This document shows, piece after piece, positions 53,534 through 62,815 of a DNA stretch of 64,000 nt (position 1 is the first letter of the stretch; each line of letters starts with the position of its first letter). Source of the stretch: Parahoeflea alexandrii (GTDB taxonomy: Bacteria; Pseudomonadota; Alphaproteobacteria; Rhizobiales; Rhizobiaceae); NCBI RefSeq assembly GCF_027214025.1, contig NZ_JAPWHB010000006.1, positions 434,001 through 498,000 of the forward strand, written 5' to 3'. The notes beneath the pieces are model-generated. The model ran no database searches. It saw only the letters and a list, made by a program, of their open reading frames with translations, and was not told the DNA's origin. A program made the translations under genes and the position numbers.

Positions 53534-54307
53534 ATGCAACAAAATGACAACAAGGCCCGCAGTGCCGAATTTTTCTTTTTCGAGCGGGCCAGTACCGATT
53601 TGCCCTACTACCGCGGTGTACCGGTCGGCCTCGGCCCGGTCGGCTGGATAATCGTCCTTGTTGCTGTCGCCGCTGCCTACTTGGTCTTCAGCTCGATACA
53701 GTTGCGGTTTCACAGCGGAATGGCCGGATTCATCCCGCCATTTCTGTTGGTCTTGATCCCGCTGGGCGCACTGGCAATCGTTGCGGGGTCAAGGGCTCCG
53801 CTGGCTCTCTTCCGAACACCAAAGGTGCGCGACTTTGGCTTGATGATAGCCTTTTTTGTCTTGAACGCGGTCGTGACGATCACCGTGGGCAACCTGTTGG
53901 TCAAGTATTTCCATACTGTGAGCAACCCGATCGGCGACATGGTTGCCTCGGCAGCGGCGCCAGAAGCCGTTCTGATCTTTGCCTGGAGTGCCGTGCAGTT
54001 GCTCGGTGAAGAGATCTTCACCATCCTTCCGTTTCTGGCCGTTCTGACGCTGCTGGACCGTTTCGTGCCGCGCAAGCTGGCAGTCTGCCTCGCCGCGCTG
54101 GTTGCCGCCATTCCCTTTGCGGCTATTCATTTGCCGACCTACCAGTGGAACGTGGCGCAGGCGTTCATCGGACTTGTGCCTGTCCGGATCATCCTGCTGA
54201 TGCCATTCATCATCACGCGCAACATCTGGGCATCCACTGGTGCGCATATCCTCAACGATTGGGCGATCTTTGCCCTGGCCGCCGCGGCCGGGATGGATGC
54301 GGCATGA
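53534..54307 (+). CDS. CPBP family intramembrane metalloprotease
   Basis: This is a 257-residue polytopic protein with CPBP/Abi motifs: the paired glutamates GEEI at residues 158-161 (LLGEEIFTILPF), histidine in FAAIHLPTYQW (residue 199), and the HILND motif at 238-242. These residues form the glutamate/histidine metal site of the CAAX protease and bacteriocin-processing family. The EEIxxR arginine is replaced (EEIFTIL), as in some family members. ATG 53534 begins the protein; the upstream 24 codons are not conserved in composition. The next gene starts 23 bases downstream. Confidence 0.88.
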   Translation: MQQNDNKARSAEFFFFERASTDLPYYRGVPVGLGPVGWIIVLVAVAAAYLVFSSIQLRFHSGMAGFIPPFLLVLIPLGALAIVAGSRAPLALFRTPKVRDFGLMIAFFVLNAVVTITVGNLLVKYFHTVSNPIGDMVASAAAPEAVLIFAWSAVQLLGEEIFTILPFLAVLTLLDRFVPRKLAVCLAALVAAIPFAAIHLPTYQWNVAQAFIGLVPVRIILLMPFIITRNIWASTGAHILNDWAIFALAAAAGMDAA

Positions 54308-54330
54308 CCCCAAACTCAGGAGATAATTCC

Positions 54331-54930
54331 ATGACGCTGAGAGCCATTTCAATTCTTGCCTGTCTGGTCATGTGTCCCGTCGCCGTTCAGGCGCAGGACG
54401 GCCCCACCTTCGACTGCGCCAAGGCCGAGAGTTCCGCCGAAAAACTGATCTGCGACGAGCCTGAACTGGCCACACTTGACCGGCGGCTGGCCGACCGGTT
54501 CGCTGCTGCCGTCAGCGTGGCCGAGGGCCTGGATGTCGATGCAGAGGCAACCACCAAGACCCTTCGCGCCATGCAGCGCGGTTGGATATCAGGCCGGGAC
54601 GAGTGCTGGAAAGAGCCGGACCTGAGAGCCTGCGTCGAAACCGAGTACCTGCGCCGCGAGGCGGAACTGGTTGCAGAGTTCATGCTTGAGCCGCCATCGG
54701 AAACAGTTGAGCTGATCTGCGGCCCGCGGGCGCTCACCGTAGAGACCTTTCCGACTGCTCTGCCCGGGGTTCGCGTCGAGGAAGGTGACAGCGTCTACAT
54801 CGGCGCACAACTCGCGCCCGACGCTCCTGGAACCTACTACCTGCGAAGCGCTGGCGGTTTGGTGATGGGGGACGGCGCCATCAGCGTCAGCGATGCCTAT
54901 GGTGAAGAACACGCATGCCAGGCCCGGTGA
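54331..54930 (+). CDS. Exported LprI/MliC-like protein
   Basis: This is a 199-residue protein with a signal peptide (residues about 1-20, ending AVQAQ), then an LprI-like N-terminal domain: FDCAKAESSAEKLICDEPEL, ATLDRRLADRFAAA and GWISGRDECW, with conserved cysteines. The C-terminal region (about 125-199), ELICGPRALTVETFPTALPG to EEHACQAR, resembles an MliC-type lysozyme-inhibitor fold with a cysteine pair. Both domains are associated with lysozyme inhibition. AGGAG 8 bases before ATG 54331 decides the start; an earlier ATG (54304) overlaps the CPBP stop and adds nine residues. Confidence 0.8.
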   Translation: MTLRAISILACLVMCPVAVQAQDGPTFDCAKAESSAEKLICDEPELATLDRRLADRFAAAVSVAEGLDVDAEATTKTLRAMQRGWISGRDECWKEPDLRACVETEYLRREAELVAEFMLEPPSETVELICGPRALTVETFPTALPGVRVEEGDSVYIGAQLAPDAPGTYYLRSAGGLVMGDGAISVSDAYGEEHACQAR

Positions 54931-54978
54931 CACCGCGACGGTTTCGTCGCCCAATCCAGATCTTGTAGAGGGAAGACA

Positions 54979-55842
54979 ATGATGTTTCGCACCTATTCCG
55001 TTACGCCGCGTCTTAGATCGGCAATCGCAGGTGTCGCCCTGGCGCTGACTGCGGGGCTGGCACTCATGCCAGGCAGCGCCAGCGCCCAGATGGGCCCCGA
55101 CTACTGGCAGGTCACAGGCGTGGCCTCGAACGATACGCTGAATCTCCGCTCAGGACCGAGTACGTCCAATCATGTGGTTGCGCGGGCACCCAATGGTGCC
55201 GTCTTTCGCAATCTCGGGTGCCGTGGAACCGGCAAAGCCCGGTGGTGTCATCTCGAGACGCCAAACGGCCAGATTTCGGGATGGGCAGCGGGCCGGTTCC
55301 TGCGCGAGAGCGGCGCGCCCACCCACGGCACAATAGCAGGCCGGCCCGACATCCCGGAATTGCACGCCCGAAACACTGGGGAGATGGAAGTCCGGTTTGC
55401 GAGTGGCTGCACGGTGCTGTTCAACCCGATCGGGCGGGCGATCAACGCCGGCAGTTCCTGCTCGCGCTCACAACGTTCCAAGGCCCACGATGCGGTTGAA
55501 AGCTATCTGCGTGAGAACAGCCCCGGTGCAAGTCACAGTGGTTCGACCTCCGCCAACAACATCAGCGTTTCGGGTTCGGGAATGGTTTACGGAGGTGGCT
55601 CGCTGAATGGCCAGATTTTCGGTCACAGGGAAGGGGCTTATGCCCTGACAATCAACGGCGGCGGACTGACCTGCACGGGCCTCTTTCGCCATGCACCGGG
55701 TGTGGTTGGAAGCGAGAGCACGACGGTCCATTGCGTCGATGGCGCGCATGGCACGGCGGTGCTTGCCCGAAACCGCAGTGGAAACGGCAGTACGCTGACC
55801 ATGATGCTGACCAATGGAACAGGCGGGTACGTCATTTTCTGA
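54979..55842 (+). CDS. Exported SH3-domain protein
   Basis: This is a 287-residue protein with a signal peptide (about 1-37, ending GSASAQ) and a bacterial SH3 domain (about 40-112, with LNLRSGPSTSNHVVARAPNG and WCHLETPNGQISGWAAGRFL). A GxxxG-rich C-terminal domain (about 130-287) has four or more cysteines including FASGCTVLF and GGLTCTGLFR. SH3 proteins of this kind attach to peptidoglycan. The C-terminal domain is not recognised. It follows the LprI-like gene after 48 bases on the same strand. Confidence 0.82.
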   Translation: MMFRTYSVTPRLRSAIAGVALALTAGLALMPGSASAQMGPDYWQVTGVASNDTLNLRSGPSTSNHVVARAPNGAVFRNLGCRGTGKARWCHLETPNGQISGWAAGRFLRESGAPTHGTIAGRPDIPELHARNTGEMEVRFASGCTVLFNPIGRAINAGSSCSRSQRSKAHDAVESYLRENSPGASHSGSTSANNISVSGSGMVYGGGSLNGQIFGHREGAYALTINGGGLTCTGLFRHAPGVVGSESTTVHCVDGAHGTAVLARNRSGNGSTLTMMLTNGTGGYVIF

Positions 55843-55974
55843 CTGCTTCGAAATCGGTCCGCCTCGTCCGAGATGGCGCAGGTGGCCTCATTCTCGCAAA
55901 CTCCGGTGGCGTCTCTTCGCGACGGCACCGGTCAGCTGGCCAAAAGAACAGCGCAGTGTTGATGGAGCCGAACA

Positions 55975-57903
55975 ATGTCGCCAGACCAGATCCTTCCAAT
56001 TCTCATTGCTCTGCTCACGGCGGCAACGGAACCGTCTTTCGACAAGCTGAAGGAGGGTGGACACGATGATCGCTATCCGGTCACGGTCGAGGCCTGCCCG
56101 CGTCCGCTCGGCCCGCTGGAGGTCGAGGGCAAGACAGTAATCTGCGGACGTGTCGAGGTGCCGGAGGATCACGATGCGGCAGGCGGCCCGACGATCCCTC
56201 TGGCTTTCGCTGTGCTGAAGTCACACTCGACCGCCCCGGCGCCGGATCCGGTCATCTATCTGCACGGAGGTCCCGGCGGATTTACCGTGCAGACGATCCC
56301 GATGAATGCGACCCTCTTTGAATTCCTGCGTGACCGTCGGGACGTAGTTTTGTTCGACCAGCGCGGTGCAGGCATCTCGGACCGCACCATTGCCTGCTAC
56401 AATGAGGTGGCGGCCGATTTCCCGCAATTCGCCGAGGCCGACGAGGAAAAGCTGTTTGGCCCGGACGATCCGCTGGCCAAATGCCTGTCGGAAACGGTTG
56501 CCTCCGGTATCGACCTGTCTCTCTACAACACGACACAGAGCGCCCGGGATGTGCGCGCGATCATGGATGCGCTCGGCTATCCCGACTACAACGCCTTCGG
56601 GATCTCCTACGGCACAAAGTTGGGGCAGGAACTGCTTCGCACCGCGCCCGAAGGCCTGCGGAGCCTCGTGATTGACAGCATCAGCCGTGTCGACAGCCCG
56701 GCCTACGACGCAAACGGCGTATCCCCGGATCAGGCGCTGGGCTGGGTGGTGGATTACTGCATGGCAGACCAGGCCTGCGCTGCGGCCTATCCGGATCTCG
56801 AAGAGACGGTGCATGCGGCCGGTCGCCGGTTGGCGGAGGAGCCAAAGCTGACGCTCGCGGGTGAAGCCATAGACCAGGAAGTGCTCATGCAAATCCTCGA
56901 CGCAAGCAACGGCCGCGCCATGCCCTTTACCGCTTACCTGCCGCAGGTCTTCACGGAAATGGCTGCTGGGGAAACGGCGACGCTGGAAAAGCTGATGGCC
57001 GGCGGGTTCAATTTCATTCCCACCACCGGCGCGGTTCTCGCCCGATACGGTGCGGGCCTCGGCGCTCTCGACAGGACGATCGCCGAGATTGCCCTGATGG
57101 AGATCGACCAGATGCGCAGCGCCGAAGCGGCAGTCGCCAAGCTATTGTCGACGCTCTCGGACGACCTTGCCTCGTCTGGCGCGCTGAATACAGAGGCGCT
57201 TCTCGACGATGCCCTTTCCGGGGTCGCCAGGACCATGGACGCGAATACCTTGCTGGCCTTGCTGCGGGACTACGCGATGTTCATCGGTCAGACGCCAGAC
57301 CGCGCAGCCATCAAGACATTGATCAAAGCCCATCTGCCCGACATCGAGAAACCCCGCCTCCTTGGCCTCGTCGCCGCGATGTCCGACGAAGATGTCGAGG
57401 CTTTCTACCAGCGGGCGCGGACCGATGCGGCCAACCTGACCGCCCGGTCGCGGATGATGTTCACGCTTGGCATCATAGCATGTCAGGAGGACTTTCCCTT
57501 CAACACGCGCGAGGGCTACGCCGCGACGGCGGCCAAGTACCGTTTCCCGGCCATCGACGCGGGCGTAAGCAAGTCGACCCTGCCTCTGTATGGCTTCTGC
57601 GAGCTGTTCGACAAACACCCGCGCGCGGGCTTCCACGATCCGGTGGTCAGCGACATTCCGGTGCTGGCGATGTCGGGCACCAAGGACACGCAAACCGATC
57701 CCGACGCCGCCGAGAAGGTCGTGCGCACCCTGTCGAACGGACAGGCGGTCCTGTTCCCCGAGGCAGGCCACGCGGTGATCCAGTTCTCGCAATGCGCCAA
57801 GGACGTGGCCGAAGGCTTCATCGAAAATCCAACCGCGCCCGTGAACGCGGCATGCACCGCCGGCCTGAAACCCGCATTCTACATTCCGCCAAAGGCGCAG
57901 TGA
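55975..57903 (+). CDS. Alpha/beta hydrolase, TAP/proline-iminopeptidase-like (first of a tandem pair)
   Basis: This is a 642-residue hydrolase. It has the oxyanion segment HGGPGG (residues 97-102), the nucleophile elbow GISYG (209-213, Ser211) and a TAP-like C-terminal histidine region PEAGHAVIQFSQCAKDVAEG. No cleavable signal peptide is obvious, but the N-terminus is hydrophobic (ILPILIALLTA). A helical insertion (about 300-480) separates the fold's halves. The family includes tripeptidyl aminopeptidases and prolyl iminopeptidases. The next gene is a clear paralogue 21 bases downstream. Confidence 0.88.
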   Translation: MSPDQILPILIALLTAATEPSFDKLKEGGHDDRYPVTVEACPRPLGPLEVEGKTVICGRVEVPEDHDAAGGPTIPLAFAVLKSHSTAPAPDPVIYLHGGPGGFTVQTIPMNATLFEFLRDRRDVVLFDQRGAGISDRTIACYNEVAADFPQFAEADEEKLFGPDDPLAKCLSETVASGIDLSLYNTTQSARDVRAIMDALGYPDYNAFGISYGTKLGQELLRTAPEGLRSLVIDSISRVDSPAYDANGVSPDQALGWVVDYCMADQACAAAYPDLEETVHAAGRRLAEEPKLTLAGEAIDQEVLMQILDASNGRAMPFTAYLPQVFTEMAAGETATLEKLMAGGFNFIPTTGAVLARYGAGLGALDRTIAEIALMEIDQMRSAEAAVAKLLSTLSDDLASSGALNTEALLDDALSGVARTMDANTLLALLRDYAMFIGQTPDRAAIKTLIKAHLPDIEKPRLLGLVAAMSDEDVEAFYQRARTDAANLTARSRMMFTLGIIACQEDFPFNTREGYAATAAKYRFPAIDAGVSKSTLPLYGFCELFDKHPRAGFHDPVVSDIPVLAMSGTKDTQTDPDAAEKVVRTLSNGQAVLFPEAGHAVIQFSQCAKDVAEGFIENPTAPVNAACTAGLKPAFYIPPKAQ

Positions 57904-57924
57904 CCAGATCGCAAGGAGCCAACC

Positions 57925-59913
57925 ATGACGCCTGAGCAAATCTTCACCCTGATCGCCGCCTTGATCGCCGAACCCGACCCCGAGGCTTTCTCCACACTGA
58001 AAGCCGGTGGCGCGGACCCTGCCTACCCGGTCGCGGTCGCCCCCTGCGCGCGCCCGGTCGCGCCCACCGAGATCGACGGCAAGACCGTCATCTGCGGCAC
58101 CGTCGAAGTGCCGTTCGATCACCGCGCGCCGGACGGTCCGAAAATCAACATCGCCTTCAACCTTTATAAGGCGCATTCGCTGACGCCCGCACCGGACCCG
58201 GTGATCTACCTGCACGGTGGCCCGGGCAGCGGCACGGTTCGCAACGTCGCCAAGACGATCAGCTATTTCGAGCACCTTCGCGGACGGCGCGACGTCATCG
58301 CCATCGACGAGCGCGGCGTGGATTCAAGCGCTCCCGAGATGGACTGCTATGCGTCCCTGGGCGCACAATTGGGGCCGGTGATCGACTCCCGCATCAAGGG
58401 GCTCGACGTTCCAAACCTTGAGAAGAACTTCGTGAAGAGCTGCCTTGACGAGCTTGAGGCGAAGGGGATTGACTATTCGCTCATCAACACCGAGCAGAAC
58501 GCGATGGATGTCCCCTCCGTCATGTCGGCGCTCGGCTATGACAGCTACAATATCTACGGCGTCTCCTATGGCACTAAGCTGACGATGGAGATTCTGCGTC
58601 AGAACCCGCCCGGCATCCGGTCGGCGGTGATCGACGGCAACGCGCCGCCCTGGCTGCCGCTCTACTCGATGTTCTGGCAGTCGCATTCGGCGCCGATCCA
58701 GCTCAGTCTCGCGCCCTGCGAACGCGACCCGGTCTGTGCTGCGGCCTATCCCGACATCGTCGCCCGCACGTTCAAATTGTTCGAAACGCTTGGAGCGAAC
58801 CCGATCCAGGGCCCGAACGGAGAGGTTGGTGTGGATGCCCTGCTTGAGGTGATCGACGACCGCGTCAATATCACAGGCAAATACAACGCCACGACGCCGT
58901 ATATCCCTCTGATGGTCACCCAGCTGGAGAAGGGCGATACCACGCTGATGGACCAGCTGCGGTCGGGCGCGCTTCCGCCCAAGCCTGCCTCCTCGAGCGC
59001 CCAGGCCGCACGCGCCGCAGCCCAGGCAGCGAAGCTGAGCGAGGCGGAGATGGCGCAAGTGGAGGCAATGCTCTCCGCCGCCGCTCACATGAAGATCTCC
59101 GAAGAGACGGTCGCCCGCGCGGCGGCGCTGCTGGAAGGCGACCTCGACGACGATGCCCGCAGCGCCGACCTGGCCCGGGTATTCGACGACCGCCTGGCTG
59201 CCGCGATCCGCGCCATGCCCGATCCCTCCGCGCGGCTCGCGGTCGGTCGCGACTACCTCGACCTGCGGTTCAGGGAGCCCTCGGCACAGTTGCTGATAAA
59301 GCTGATCGAAACCCACATCGACCCTGACACCGCCGCTGATCTGTCGGGTCTGGTCCGGCAACTCACCCCGGCAGAGGTCGCCCGCGTCTTTGCATTGATC
59401 CGGGAGGACAACGAAGGCACGGTGAAGGACGTGGAAGGCGATCTCCAGCTTTATCTCTACGCCTGCCAGGAGGACTATGCGGACGGCTGGAACTCGAGCG
59501 AGAAGTTTGCCGCACTGATGAAAGAAGAGGGGTCCTGGGGACCATTGATGCAGGAGGGTCTTGTCGAAATGGTCGCGCCCTTCGACACGACCTGTCCCCT
59601 GTTCAAGAAGCACCCGCGCGAAAACTGGACAACCGTCGGATCAAGCGACCGGCCGGTTCTGTCGATGAACGGCGAACTCGATACCCAGACCGCCGGGGTC
59701 TGGGGAGAGCTGGCGGTTCAGAACTACAGCAACGCTCAAGTGGTTCTGGTGCCCGAATCCGGACATGGCACGATCCGCTACAGCCAGTGCGCCAAGGACA
59801 TCACCGCGGCCTTCATAGAGGACCCGGAAGCGGAACTGGACACCTCCTGCGTCAAGAACCTGCGCCTGCCGGTGATGCTGCCGGATGGGACCATGCACCC
59901 GCTGCCATACTGA
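57925..59913 (+). CDS. Alpha/beta hydrolase, TAP/proline-iminopeptidase-like (second of a tandem pair)
   Basis: This 662-residue paralogue of the preceding gene shares colinear starts (MTPEQIF versus MSPDQIL), 'GKTVICG-VEVP-DH', DPVIYLHGGPGSGTV, nucleophile elbow GVSYG (212-216, Ser214), and a C-terminal PESGHGTIRYSQCAKD. An alanine-rich helical insertion (about 355-380, SSSAQAARAAAQAAKLSEAE) is longer than in the first copy. A strong AGGAG precedes ATG 57925. The tandem duplication and shared unusual length suggest two specificities for related peptide or ester substrates. Confidence 0.88.
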   Translation: MTPEQIFTLIAALIAEPDPEAFSTLKAGGADPAYPVAVAPCARPVAPTEIDGKTVICGTVEVPFDHRAPDGPKINIAFNLYKAHSLTPAPDPVIYLHGGPGSGTVRNVAKTISYFEHLRGRRDVIAIDERGVDSSAPEMDCYASLGAQLGPVIDSRIKGLDVPNLEKNFVKSCLDELEAKGIDYSLINTEQNAMDVPSVMSALGYDSYNIYGVSYGTKLTMEILRQNPPGIRSAVIDGNAPPWLPLYSMFWQSHSAPIQLSLAPCERDPVCAAAYPDIVARTFKLFETLGANPIQGPNGEVGVDALLEVIDDRVNITGKYNATTPYIPLMVTQLEKGDTTLMDQLRSGALPPKPASSSAQAARAAAQAAKLSEAEMAQVEAMLSAAAHMKISEETVARAAALLEGDLDDDARSADLARVFDDRLAAAIRAMPDPSARLAVGRDYLDLRFREPSAQLLIKLIETHIDPDTAADLSGLVRQLTPAEVARVFALIREDNEGTVKDVEGDLQLYLYACQEDYADGWNSSEKFAALMKEEGSWGPLMQEGLVEMVAPFDTTCPLFKKHPRENWTTVGSSDRPVLSMNGELDTQTAGVWGELAVQNYSNAQVVLVPESGHGTIRYSQCAKDITAAFIEDPEAELDTSCVKNLRLPVMLPDGTMHPLPY

Positions 59914-60295
59914 TCGGCTGCCATATCCGGTTCGACAGCCACGTCTGGCACGTTGGAATGGGTTGCTGCTCTAAAGGAAGGCGTTGCGAAGTGTGCGGAG
60001 CGCTGTCGATAATGAGCAAGGCGGATGTTCCAGCGCGAGCATTTCATGACCATGTCCTGGAGATTGGTTTTGTTTGTCCACTATGGTGGTCGAGGCGAAC
60101 AACGGACGGTTTGATTGAAAGGGTGCCAAATCGCATTTGTTCGATAGCATCGACGCAAACGGGTAATGTCAGTGCCGCTTTTGCCGAGCAACTCCCGCGC
60201 AGGATCATTTGCGGCTTCTCACACGTATCCTTCAGCGACAGGGTCGATGGTCCCGGGTTTTATCGCTCTTGGTTGTCCGTTTTGGTGATCGTTTG
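59914..60295. other. AT-richer intergenic stretch
   Basis: This 382-base gap separates the tandem hydrolases from the AT-rich minus-strand gene. Open frames run through it on the plus strand only as extensions with no ribosome binding site. No RNA gene is visible. It may be degraded accessory DNA. Confidence 0.45.
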
Positions 60296-60850
60296 TCAGT
60301 TCGGCCAATCGGCCGCAGACAAATCAACCGATTTCCAAGGAGAGATTTGGCGCGTAGGCTCTTCGCAAACTATACGAACACTCATGTTTGTCAGTTCGTA
60401 TAATTCCGCCTTCGGGAAGGAAAACGAACCAATCGCAGAATTTGAGTCTGCCGAAATATTGAAGAAGGGATTGGCACCTTTCCCGTACCAGTCTGTCCAA
60501 TTTCCCTCAAACAAACCTCCTTCTCCTTTTATTTTGGGTCCGGAATAATCAGTTTGTAACTGGCAGCCTTGCATAGGCAAATTTGCCCTGTTCTCAACCA
60601 CCATGTTCACTTCATAGAAATTATCGGTTCCCCAGGAAAAGAAGATTAAGAACGGGTTTTCTCTGACGTGTGTGGTCAACACAGCTTCACGGATCTCCAG
60701 TGCTGGAACCGAATTGGCTGGCTGATTGATCAATATTGGTTCAAGATTTGGTGGCGCAGGCTGCGTCCACCACTGAACAACGGTCACGACAGATGCGGCA
60801 AATGCAACTATGCTGCCAATTGCGACAAGCCACTTCTTTATGAGTTCCAT
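60296..60850 (-). CDS. AT-rich membrane-anchored hypothetical protein
   Basis: This is a 184-residue protein with one N-terminal transmembrane helix (about residues 7-27, WLVAIGSIVAFAASVVTVVQ), a proline-rich linker (PAPPNLEPILINQP), then a soluble domain with a VNMVVENRANLPMQGCQLQT segment typical of a beta-sandwich. ATG 60850 follows an AGG-rich site; a GTG/ATG six codons further is possible. Base composition is clearly more AT-rich than its neighbours and no family is recognised, so it may have been acquired. It is on the minus strand, downstream of phaC. Confidence 0.65.
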   Translation of the reverse strand: MELIKKWLVAIGSIVAFAASVVTVVQWWTQPAPPNLEPILINQPANSVPALEIREAVLTTHVRENPFLIFFSWGTDNFYEVNMVVENRANLPMQGCQLQTDYSGPKIKGEGGLFEGNWTDWYGKGANPFFNISADSNSAIGSFSFPKAELYELTNMSVRIVCEEPTRQISPWKSVDLSAADWPN

Positions 60851-60994
60851 CCTGGCCCTGACCACCATGTTTTAGGTCGCGTCGCAACACGGTCGCCCCC
60901 CAATAATGTTCTTTTATAATGCGCAAGAAAAATTTCAATGTCTGATTGTCAGGTGGCCTTTGGGAGAACTTGCAGGTTGCCGGTGGCAAGCCGC

Positions 60995-62815
60995 TCACCT
61001 CTGGTGAATGTAGCGTCCCGGCGCGGGTTCCAGCGGCGGGTAGCCCTTCTCGGCCGCGCCCATCGATGGCGGCGCCGCAGGACCGCTGCTGTTCATGTTC
61101 AGCCAGCCGATCCATTCGGGCCACCAGGACCCGCCGGTTGGCTCGGTTTGCGCAAACCAGCTGTCCGGATCGACGTAAAGCGCGCCCTCTTCCCGGTGGC
61201 CGACCCGGTAGTGCCGGTTCGGGTGGCCCGGTTCGGACAGGATGCCGCCATTGTGTCCCGACTTGGTCAGCACGAAGGTGAGGTCGCCATCGGTGAACAG
61301 CCGCGTTTTGTAGACCGATTTCCATGGCGCGATGTGGTCAGTTTCCGTGCCGACCACGAACAGCGGCGCCGAAATGTCCTTGAGCGCGATCACCCGGCCC
61401 TCGACCGCAAACCGGCCTGCCGAAAGCCGGTTTTCCAGGAACAGGCCCCTTAGATATTCCGAATGCATCCGCGCCGGCATCCGCGTCGTGTCGGCATTCC
61501 AGACCCCGATATCGGTCGGCAGATCGTCCCGGCCGAGGAAGTAGCGATGTACGGCACGGGTATAGATCAGGTCCTCGGCGCGGATCGAAGCAAAGGCACG
61601 GGCCATCTGCGGCCGGTCGAGATAGCCCTGGGCCCACATCGTGTCTTCGAGGAACGCCACCTGGCTTTCATCCAGAAACAGCAGCAACTCGCCCGCTTCC
61701 GAAAAATCCACCTGCGCCGCCATCAGGGTGACGCTGGCCAGCCGCTCGTCGCCATCCCGCGCCATCGTCGCCGCCGCGATCGCCAGCATCGTGCCGCCCA
61801 GGCAATAGCCGTTGGCGTGGATCTTCCGGCCCGGCACGATTGCCGTGATCGCGTCGAGTGCCGCCATCACTCCGCGCTTGCGGTAGTCCTCCAGCGACAG
61901 GTCGCGCTGCTCGGCGGTCGGATTGCACCAGGAAATGGCAAAGACGGTGAAGCCCTCGCCGACCAGGTAGTTGATCAGCGAATTGTGCGGCGAGAGATCG
62001 AGAATGTAGTATTTCATGATCCATGCCGGCACGATCAGCACTGGTTCGGCCTGCACCTTGCCGGTCTGCGGCGTGTACTGCAGCAGTTCGAAAATGTCGT
62101 TGCGGTAGACCACTTCGCCCGGCGTGCAGGCGAGGTCCTCGCCAAGCCGGTAGCCCTCGGGCGGCGGCGTGTGCGCCTGGCTCAGCGTGTGCAGCCAGTC
62201 GTCGGTGGCATGCACCGCGCCTTCGGCCAGGTTGCGCCCGCCGGTCCGTGCCGTTTCGGCCAGGATTTCCGGATTCAGCCAGGGAAAGTTCGAGGGCGAG
62301 ACGGTGTCGAGCATCTGGCGCACCAGGAACCGCGTCCGGTCGGAATCCTGCTTGCGCAAGCCGCGCATGTTCTCGGTCGCATGGTCCCACCAGTCCTGCG
62401 TTGCCAGGAAGCCCTGTTGCCAGAGGCTGAACGGCGGGGACTGCCAGCTGTGGTCGGCGAACCGGTGATCGTAGACCTTGGCCGCAAAAGGGGGGCTTGG
62501 CGGTCGGCCCGAAACCGACTTTGCGGCGAATTCCACCAGTTTCAGTGCATTGTCCCTGGCGTGTTCCGCCAGTTCCAGTTGCCGCCCGGGCGCGCGGGCA
62601 AGGTGCAGCGCCCAATCCGTCCAGGTTTCGACCAGAGCGAATGGAGATACTCCACCCGTCATCCGCGCGACAGCACCACGCGCGGCCTGATCAACCACCG
62701 CATAGGGATGCTCCACCGGTGCATCCGCGCCATGCAGCGGCGGTGAGAATGATGCCGGCATGGCTGCAGGGCTGGCTGGCTTTGTCGACAGTTTGACTTG
62801 GCTGTTCTTACGCAT
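60995..62815 (-). CDS. phaC: Class I poly(3-hydroxyalkanoate) synthase
   Basis: This is a 606-residue enzyme that polymerises 3-hydroxyacyl-CoA into PHB granules. The N-terminal PhaC domain contains FLATQDWWDHATENMRGLRK, and the lipase-box-like nucleophile is GYCLGG at residues 336-341 (Cys338). Catalytic Asp is in TETDHIAPW and His in SGHNGGI. The open frame extends to 63076, but ATG 62815 has AGGAAGG nine bases upstream and gives the normal length; ATG 62836 is possible. BdhA and acetoacetate decarboxylase about 20 kb away handle the monomer's breakdown. Confidence 0.95.
   Translation of the reverse strand: MRKNSQVKLSTKPASPAAMPASFSPPLHGADAPVEHPYAVVDQAARGAVARMTGGVSPFALVETWTDWALHLARAPGRQLELAEHARDNALKLVEFAAKSVSGRPPSPPFAAKVYDHRFADHSWQSPPFSLWQQGFLATQDWWDHATENMRGLRKQDSDRTRFLVRQMLDTVSPSNFPWLNPEILAETARTGGRNLAEGAVHATDDWLHTLSQAHTPPPEGYRLGEDLACTPGEVVYRNDIFELLQYTPQTGKVQAEPVLIVPAWIMKYYILDLSPHNSLINYLVGEGFTVFAISWCNPTAEQRDLSLEDYRKRGVMAALDAITAIVPGRKIHANGYCLGGTMLAIAAATMARDGDERLASVTLMAAQVDFSEAGELLLFLDESQVAFLEDTMWAQGYLDRPQMARAFASIRAEDLIYTRAVHRYFLGRDDLPTDIGVWNADTTRMPARMHSEYLRGLFLENRLSAGRFAVEGRVIALKDISAPLFVVGTETDHIAPWKSVYKTRLFTDGDLTFVLTKSGHNGGILSEPGHPNRHYRVGHREEGALYVDPDSWFAQTEPTGGSWWPEWIGWLNMNSSGPAAPPSMGAAEKGYPPLEPAPGRYIHQR

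Noticed and set aside
57142-59613. Two long minus-strand frames over the tandem hydrolases
   Set aside because: Both hydrolases are clear on the plus strand; the minus frames are shadows.
61463-62746. Long plus-strand open frame antisense to phaC
   Set aside because: PhaC on the minus strand has all catalytic motifs; the opposite frame has no recognisable protein.
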